NCBI GenBank assembly: GCA_030430515.1 | Contig: JAUIKX010000015.1 | Span: 1 to 21,060 of the forward strand | Direction of reading: 5' to 3' | Source of the DNA: Gammaproteobacteria bacterium | Lineage (GTDB): Bacteria > Pseudomonadota > Gammaproteobacteria > Pseudomonadales > Azotimanducaceae | Length of the DNA stretch: 21,060 bases | Shown: piece after piece, positions 17,442-21,060 of the stretch | Layout: each line of letters opens with the position of its first letter | Position numbering within the stretch: the first letter of the stretch is position 1 | Notes under the pieces: model-generated | Databases searched by the model: none | Told to the model about the DNA's origin: nothing | The model's input: the letters and a program-made list of their open reading frames with translations, nothing else | Position numbers and translations under genes: made by a program

Positions 17442-17489
17442 TGCAACCAAACTGAGCATTCGTTGCATCCAGTAACAGACAACGCAACA
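17442..17489. repeat. Inverted-repeat region before the DUF6249/sigma operon
   Basis: TGCAAC (17442-17447) and GTTGCA (17462-17467) form a 6-bp inverted repeat with a 14-base spacer. CGTTG (17461-17465) pairs again with CAACG (17480-17484), and CAAC recurs at 17486-17489. The region lies 16-63 bases before the first start codon of the triad and is its only upstream gap, so it should hold the promoter. I could not recognise a clear -35/-10 pair in it. Confidence 0.3.
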
Positions 17490-17504
17490 AGCAAGAGCTG
17501 AAAC

Positions 17505-17873
17505 ATGGATCAAAACATGGAATACCTCGTACCCATCGTCCTGTTCATCACCATCGGCAGCATCGTCAGCCTGGTGTTCTACTTCCGGTTCCGCACGCGC
17601 AGAGAGCTGCAGCACACCATCCGCCTCTATATCGAGAAAGGCGCCGATATGACGCCGGAGCTGATGACCACGCTGACGGAAGCCATTGAGACCCGCCCCA
17701 ACGATCTCCGTCGCGGCATTATTTCGCTGGCCATCGGCGTCGCGTTCCTGACCTTCGGCATGCTGCTCGGCGAGCCCGATGCGCGCAGACCTCTGACCGC
17801 CCTGTCGGCATTCCCCATACTCATCGGCATCGCGTACACGGGCTTGTGGTTTTTCACCGCCAGACGTGACTGA
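17505..17873 (+). CDS. DUF6249-like small membrane protein
   Basis: Protein of 122 residues with three predicted membrane helices (about 8-27, 71-88 and 98-117). A charged cytoplasmic-type segment lies between the first and second (FRFRTRRELQHTIRLYIEKG, then TPELM and NDLRRGI). The layout of one helix, RRELQ, TPEL, DLRRGI and two more helices corresponds to the DUF6249 family as I know it; no biochemical role is established. It is the first gene of a tight unit with a sigma factor (3-base gap) and another small membrane protein. It could sense envelope state or help tether the sigma factor, but that is inference from position only. The ATG at 17505 has a weak GAG site; Met5 is a less likely start. 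Confidence 0.75.
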   Translation: MDQNMEYLVPIVLFITIGSIVSLVFYFRFRTRRELQHTIRLYIEKGADMTPELMTTLTEAIETRPNDLRRGIISLAIGVAFLTFGMLLGEPDARRPLTALSAFPILIGIAYTGLWFFTARRD

Positions 17874-17876
17874 ACC

Positions 17877-18392
17877 GTGCTATCGGACGAAACGCTCGCC
17901 ATGCAGGGGGCAAAGCTGGCAGACGCTGACGCTTTCGCCGAGCTGATGCGGCGGCACCGCAAGCGGGTGTGGTTGCTGCTCACCCGCTACGCCCGCGACC
18001 CGGCGCTTGCGGAAGACCTTACCCAGGAGACCTTCGTTCGCGCCTGGCGCAAGATCGGTTCGTATACAGGTGGCGGTCGGTTCGTTTCATGGCTCTCGAG
18101 CATCGCCTACCGGGAATTTCTCATGCACGCTCGCAAACGAAAGGAAGAAGCGCTTCCCGAGGGCCATGAACCCATTATCGATGACGAACTGTCGGCCGCA
18201 CCGGAGCTTTCGCGCCTACTCGCCCTGGTGAGCGAAGAGGAGGCCATACTTCTGACGCTGAGCTACGCATGGGAACTGTCGCACCGGGAAATCGGCGAGG
18301 TGACCGGGCAGTCCACGGGTACGGTAAAATCAAAAATCCACCGCGCCAAAGGCAAGATACGCGATCGCCTGGCGCTAACGGGAGCCGCATGA
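17877..18392 (+). CDS. ECF-type RNA polymerase sigma factor
   Basis: Sigma-70 family protein of 171 residues with only regions 2 and 4, the ECF layout. Region 2 covers about residues 16-84, with AEDLTQETFVRAWRKI (45-60) as the core-binding signature and FVSWLSSIAYREFL for -10 recognition. Region 4 covers about 112-167 with the helix-turn-helix SHREIGEVTGQSTGTVKSKI for -35 recognition. It should direct polymerase to a small regulon. The GTG at 17877 lies three bases after the preceding stop, and the gene ends in an overlap (ATGA) with the small membrane protein gene, as is common for a sigma with its anti-sigma. No known ECF group is assigned, and its target promoters are not apparent in the window. 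Confidence 0.92.
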   Translation: MLSDETLAMQGAKLADADAFAELMRRHRKRVWLLLTRYARDPALAEDLTQETFVRAWRKIGSYTGGGRFVSWLSSIAYREFLMHARKRKEEALPEGHEPIIDDELSAAPELSRLLALVSEEEAILLTLSYAWELSHREIGEVTGQSTGTVKSKIHRAKGKIRDRLALTGAA

Positions 18393-18694
18393 TGAATGAC
18401 CCAATCGACGATCTGTTGACCGGCAGTTTCGGCGAAGCCCTGCGGCAGGCACCAGATCTGACGCAGCAGGTGGATGCCGCCATGCGCCGCATCCGACGCC
18501 GTGAGCGTCTGCGTCTGCTGACATTCGGCATTGCGACGATCGTCGCCTCGGCTATCGTCGCGCTCAATCTGGCTGAGCTGGCCAATCTGGTCGTGCCGGC
18601 GATGGATACTACGATTTCGTCTCCAGGGCTTGCGGCAATGGTGCTGATCGCCGGTGCAGGCACTTGGTTTGCCTTGATGCTCGACAGCGCCTGA
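18389..18694 (+). CDS. Small two-helix membrane protein, candidate anti-sigma factor
   Basis: Protein of 101 residues with no family I recognise. Residues 1-45 are hydrophilic (NDPIDDLL, then a basic RRIRRRERLR) and should be cytoplasmic. Two membrane helices follow (about 47-68 and 80-98), with a short periplasmic loop between them. The start overlaps the sigma stop (ATGA) and GGAG lies just upstream; two consecutive ATG codons (18389 and 18392) are both usable, the second at better spacing. Small cytoplasmic N-terminal regions coupled to membrane anchors, encoded directly after an ECF sigma, are usual for anti-sigma factors. No zinc-binding HxxxCxxC motif is seen, so it would not be a classical ZAS-type anti-sigma. 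The role is inference. Confidence 0.7.
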   Translation: MMNDPIDDLLTGSFGEALRQAPDLTQQVDAAMRRIRRRERLRLLTFGIATIVASAIVALNLAELANLVVPAMDTTISSPGLAAMVLIAGAGTWFALMLDSA

Positions 18695-18770
18695 TACAGA
18701 AGCCTTACAACCCTTACGAACGGCACACACCGCCTTGTGACGGGCCCGCCTAAACTGACGTTTTCGCGGA

Positions 18771-18795
18771 CCCAAGAACGCAGAGCCCAAGAACG
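18771..18795 (+). repeat. Short tandem direct repeat before the acyltransferase gene
   Basis: CCCAAGAACG occurs at 18771-18780 and again at 18786-18795, a 15-base period. It lies just upstream of the ATG at 18803, in the 108-base gap that should contain the leader of that gene. It could be a binding site or chance; nothing else is recognisable in the gap. Confidence 0.3.
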
Positions 18796-18802
18796 TCAAA
18801 CA

Positions 18803-19915
18803 ATGCCCTTCAACGCTTTCATGAACCCACTCCTCAAAGGGGGCCGCCTGCCAGCGCTCGACGGTCTGAGAGCGATCGCCGTACTGCTCGTCATTCTGAG
18901 CCATACGCTAGAGATCGATACCGGCCGGCTTGGCGTCAACCTGTTCTTCGCGCTTTCCGGCTTTCTGATCACCTGGCTGCTGATCCTGGAGCACCGTTCT
19001 CACGACACGATCTCTCTGAGCGCCTTCGCCATGCGCCGGGTGCTGAGAATTTTCCCGGCCTACTATGCCTACCTGCTGCTTATTTTCTGCATCGAGACCT
19101 TGCAGGGCACATCGAACCTGACCGCCACCATCGGCCCCGCGCTGCTGTACGTGCAGAACTACTTCGTCGCCCTGACACCCTACGACCTGCCGGAGATCCA
19201 GCATGTATGGTCGCTGTGCGTGGAGGAACAGTTCTACCTGATCTGGCCCGTGGTTTTCCTGCTCAGTATGCGCAGCGGCATCGACCGGGCGATACGACTC
19301 GTTGTGCACACCATCATCATCGTGCTGTTGTGGCGCTCCTTTGCCTGGCTCGTGCTCGACCTGGAAGACCGTTACATCTATCGCGCTTTCGACACACGCA
19401 TCGACAGTATTCTGGTTGGCTGCCTGCTCGCGCTCATGACAATGCACGAGCAGTGGCGCCAGCACCTCGACCGGATCACCGCCAGTGCCATGGTCGTGCC
19501 GGCAATCGCCCTGACCCTGTCGTTATCCATCTATCTGACGGCAACCTTCCCAGACTACGGCTACACCCTGGGCTTCACCCTCGACGGCATCCTGCTGGCA
19601 GTGGGTCTGCTTGCCTGTATGCGGCACAGCAAGCGCGTCTACCTGGGCTGGCTCGACAGCCGCCCTCTGATTTTCATCGGCGCGATTTCCTACCCTGCCT
19701 ATCTGTACCACGAGCTGGGTGAGTCCTTCGCAAGCAAGGCCATGAATCTGGCCGGTCTATCCAGCATGACGCTGCTCACCATCACGACGCTGATCGTAAC
19801 GTTTGTACTGGCCTACGGATCCTACCGCCTGCTGGAGCAACCCATTCTGCAGCTACGCCATCGGTTTACGCGGCCGACACAAAACCCTACTGTTCGCCCA
19901 CAAACTGAAAGCTGA
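18803..19915 (+). CDS. Acyltransferase-3 family membrane protein (OafA-like)
   Basis: Integral membrane acyltransferase of 370 residues with about ten hydrophobic segments. Family members transfer acetyl or other acyl groups to cell-surface sugars such as O-antigen or peptidoglycan. The conserved start LPALDGLRAIAVLLVILSH contains the R-X10-H pair (Arg23, His34). The RRVLRIFPAYY stretch (78-88) and WSLCVEEQFYLIWP (136-149) are further family marks. The C-terminal end is short (RHRFTRPTQNP), so there is no SGNH domain fused to it. The ATG at 18803 is preferred; a GTG at 18737 and an ATG at 18821 are alternatives, none with a strong Shine-Dalgarno. The acceptor is unknown. The glycosyltransferase fragment at the right end hints at surface-glycan genes nearby. 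Confidence 0.9.
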   Translation: MPFNAFMNPLLKGGRLPALDGLRAIAVLLVILSHTLEIDTGRLGVNLFFALSGFLITWLLILEHRSHDTISLSAFAMRRVLRIFPAYYAYLLLIFCIETLQGTSNLTATIGPALLYVQNYFVALTPYDLPEIQHVWSLCVEEQFYLIWPVVFLLSMRSGIDRAIRLVVHTIIIVLLWRSFAWLVLDLEDRYIYRAFDTRIDSILVGCLLALMTMHEQWRQHLDRITASAMVVPAIALTLSLSIYLTATFPDYGYTLGFTLDGILLAVGLLACMRHSKRVYLGWLDSRPLIFIGAISYPAYLYHELGESFASKAMNLAGLSSMTLLTITTLIVTFVLAYGSYRLLEQPILQLRHRFTRPTQNPTVRPQTES

Positions 19916-19950
19916 CCGCGTTCACCCAGAAAAGACTTATAGGAGCCCCG

Positions 19951-20748
19951 ATGGCCTTTCTCACGCAGACCCGCCACGACCACGTACTCGTACTGACCAT
20001 GTCGAGTCCCGACACGCGAAACGCATTGACGGGGCCGGACCAGTTCGAAGACTTCGAGAACACCTGCAGAGCGATCAACAACGATAAGTCCGTTCGCGCG
20101 GTGGTGCTCACCGGCGAAGGTTCGGCTTTCTGCGCCGGCGGCAACGTCAAGGATATGCGCGACCGTCAGGGGCTCTTCGCCGGCGACCCTTTCGACCAGG
20201 CGGACGCGTACAGAGATGGTATTCAGCGCATCCCTCGCGCGGTGCACAGCCTGAACGTGCCGATCATCGCGGCCGTAAACGGCCCGGCCGTCGGCGCCGG
20301 CTGCGACCTCGCCACCATGTGCGATATCCGCATTGCCAGCAGCAAAGCGATGTTCGCGGAGAGTTTCGTGAAGCTCGGCATCATTCCCGGTGACGGCGGC
20401 GCCTGGTTCCTGCCGCGCGCAGTGGGCTACTCGAATGCCTGCCTGATGGCCTTTGGCGGCGACCCCGTAAAAGCAGAAGCGGCGTTGCAGATGGGGCTTG
20501 TTTCCATGGTCGTCGATCCGGAGGAACTGATGGACCGAGCGATCAGTATTGCGCAGGGCATCGCGTCAAACCCTCCCCACGCAGTGCGCCTGACAAAACA
20601 GCTCATGCGCGCCAGCGAAAAGTCGAGCCTCGACGAACTTCTGGATATGTCGGCAGCCTTTCAGGCCGTGTGCCATGCCGAGCCTGACCACGCCGAGGCC
20701 GTGGCGGCATTTTTCGAGAAACGACCGGGCAACTACCGAAGCAGCTAG
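19951..20748 (+). CDS. Enoyl-CoA hydratase/isomerase (crotonase) family protein with altered catalytic positions
   Basis: Crotonase-fold protein of 265 residues. The oxyanion-hole elements are present (AFCAGGNVKDM at 59-69, and NGPAVGAG at 110-117), and so are LGIIPGDGGAWFLPR (142-156) and the C-terminal trimer helices. Family enzymes act on CoA thioesters in beta-oxidation and other pathways. The two glutamates of mitochondrial-type hydratase (E144, E164) are replaced: CDL gives Asp119 and the second position reads Phe139, with Glu137 two residues earlier. Standard hydratase activity is therefore uncertain; isomerase, hydrolase or lyase chemistry is possible. The ATG at 19951 has a strong AGGAG (19941-19945). 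The stop TAG lies in a CTAG shared with the convergent glycosyltransferase gene. Confidence 0.9.
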   Translation: MAFLTQTRHDHVLVLTMSSPDTRNALTGPDQFEDFENTCRAINNDKSVRAVVLTGEGSAFCAGGNVKDMRDRQGLFAGDPFDQADAYRDGIQRIPRAVHSLNVPIIAAVNGPAVGAGCDLATMCDIRIASSKAMFAESFVKLGIIPGDGGAWFLPRAVGYSNACLMAFGGDPVKAEAALQMGLVSMVVDPEELMDRAISIAQGIASNPPHAVRLTKQLMRASEKSSLDELLDMSAAFQAVCHAEPDHAEAVAAFFEKRPGNYRSS

Positions 20749-21060
20749 CGTCCTGTGAAAATTCCTGCGAGGTTCTCACGAACCTCGCGGTTCCAGCCCT
20801 CGGCAAACTTCAGCGCTTCGGCACCGGCATCGATCTGCTTCTGCTCATCGGTGAGCAACGTCACCAGCGCCTCGGCAAAATCCGCCGCGTCGTCCGCGAC
20901 CACACAGCCTCTGCCGATCGAAGCTTCGAGGCCCGCGGCACCGACCGCCGTCGTGACCACAGGCCGGGCCATACCCAGCGCTTCGATGGTTTTGATCTTG
21001 AGTCCCGTACCGAAAAGCATGGGATTGATCACAACAGACGCTTTCTCATAAGCAGCGGCA
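20745..21060 (-). CDS. Glycosyltransferase (GT-B fold), C-terminal part, cut by the window edge
   Basis: About 104 codons of the 3' end are visible, open to the window edge. The segment VVINPMLFGTGLKIKTIEALGMARPVV followed by VGAAGLE is the nucleotide-sugar-binding region of GT-B enzymes, with the glutamate of IEALGMARP as the expected donor-binding residue. A helical C-terminal end follows. Family assignment (GT4 or a relative) is likely but not certain without the N-terminal half. The donor and acceptor are unknown. Its TAG stop overlaps the TAG of the enoyl-CoA hydratase family gene in the palindrome CTAG (20745-20748). Confidence 0.75.
   Translation of the reverse strand, partial: AAAYEKASVVINPMLFGTGLKIKTIEALGMARPVVTTAVGAAGLEASIGRGCVVADDAADFAEALVTLLTDEQKQIDAGAEALKFAEGWNREVRENLAGIFTGR

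Overview
The window is a gene-dense stretch of a GC-rich bacterial chromosome. The layout points to a gammaproteobacterium, probably free-living and aerobic. Two conserved gammaproteobacterial arrangements support this: tesA divergent from ybbA/ybbP, and pepA-holC-valS in that order. The catabolic genes (a thiolase, a crotonase, a CYP153-like P450 and an acyl-CoA ligase) suggest a lipid- or hydrocarbon-using heterotroph. I cannot name the genus. I saw no rRNA, tRNA, CRISPR array, insertion sequence, integrase or phage gene. No gap between genes exceeds about 130 bases.

Left part (1-3396). An ABC permease (ybbP, cut by the window edge) and its ATPase (ybbA) run leftward. The periplasmic esterase/thioesterase tesA runs rightward, its start only 10 bases from that of ybbA. 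A degradative-type thiolase and a small RDD membrane protein follow on the plus strand, with the thiolase stop and the RDD start sharing one base.

Housekeeping block (3414-8130). pepA (M17 leucyl aminopeptidase), holC (DNA polymerase III chi) and valS (valyl-tRNA synthetase) form a tight operon with a plausible sigma-70 promoter in front of pepA.

Middle (8145-12725). A leftward operon carries hisH, hisF and a zinc-free quinone oxidoreductase. A nitronate-monooxygenase-like flavoprotein and ferrochelatase (hemH) run rightward. A strong hairpin lies between those two genes.

Oxidation cluster (12715-17419). Reading leftward are a LysR-type regulator, an AMP-forming acyl-CoA ligase and a CYP153-like cytochrome P450. 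A TauE/SafE-type permease diverges from the regulator. The ligase-P450 pair looks like a module that hydroxylates an alkyl chain and activates the resulting or a related acid.

Regulatory triad and right end (17505-21060). A DUF6249-like membrane protein, an ECF-type sigma factor and a small two-helix membrane protein are packed into one translationally coupled unit. This triad is the best candidate in the window for a poorly characterised system. An acyltransferase-3 membrane protein, a crotonase-fold protein with altered catalytic positions, and the C-terminal end of a GT-B glycosyltransferase complete the window.
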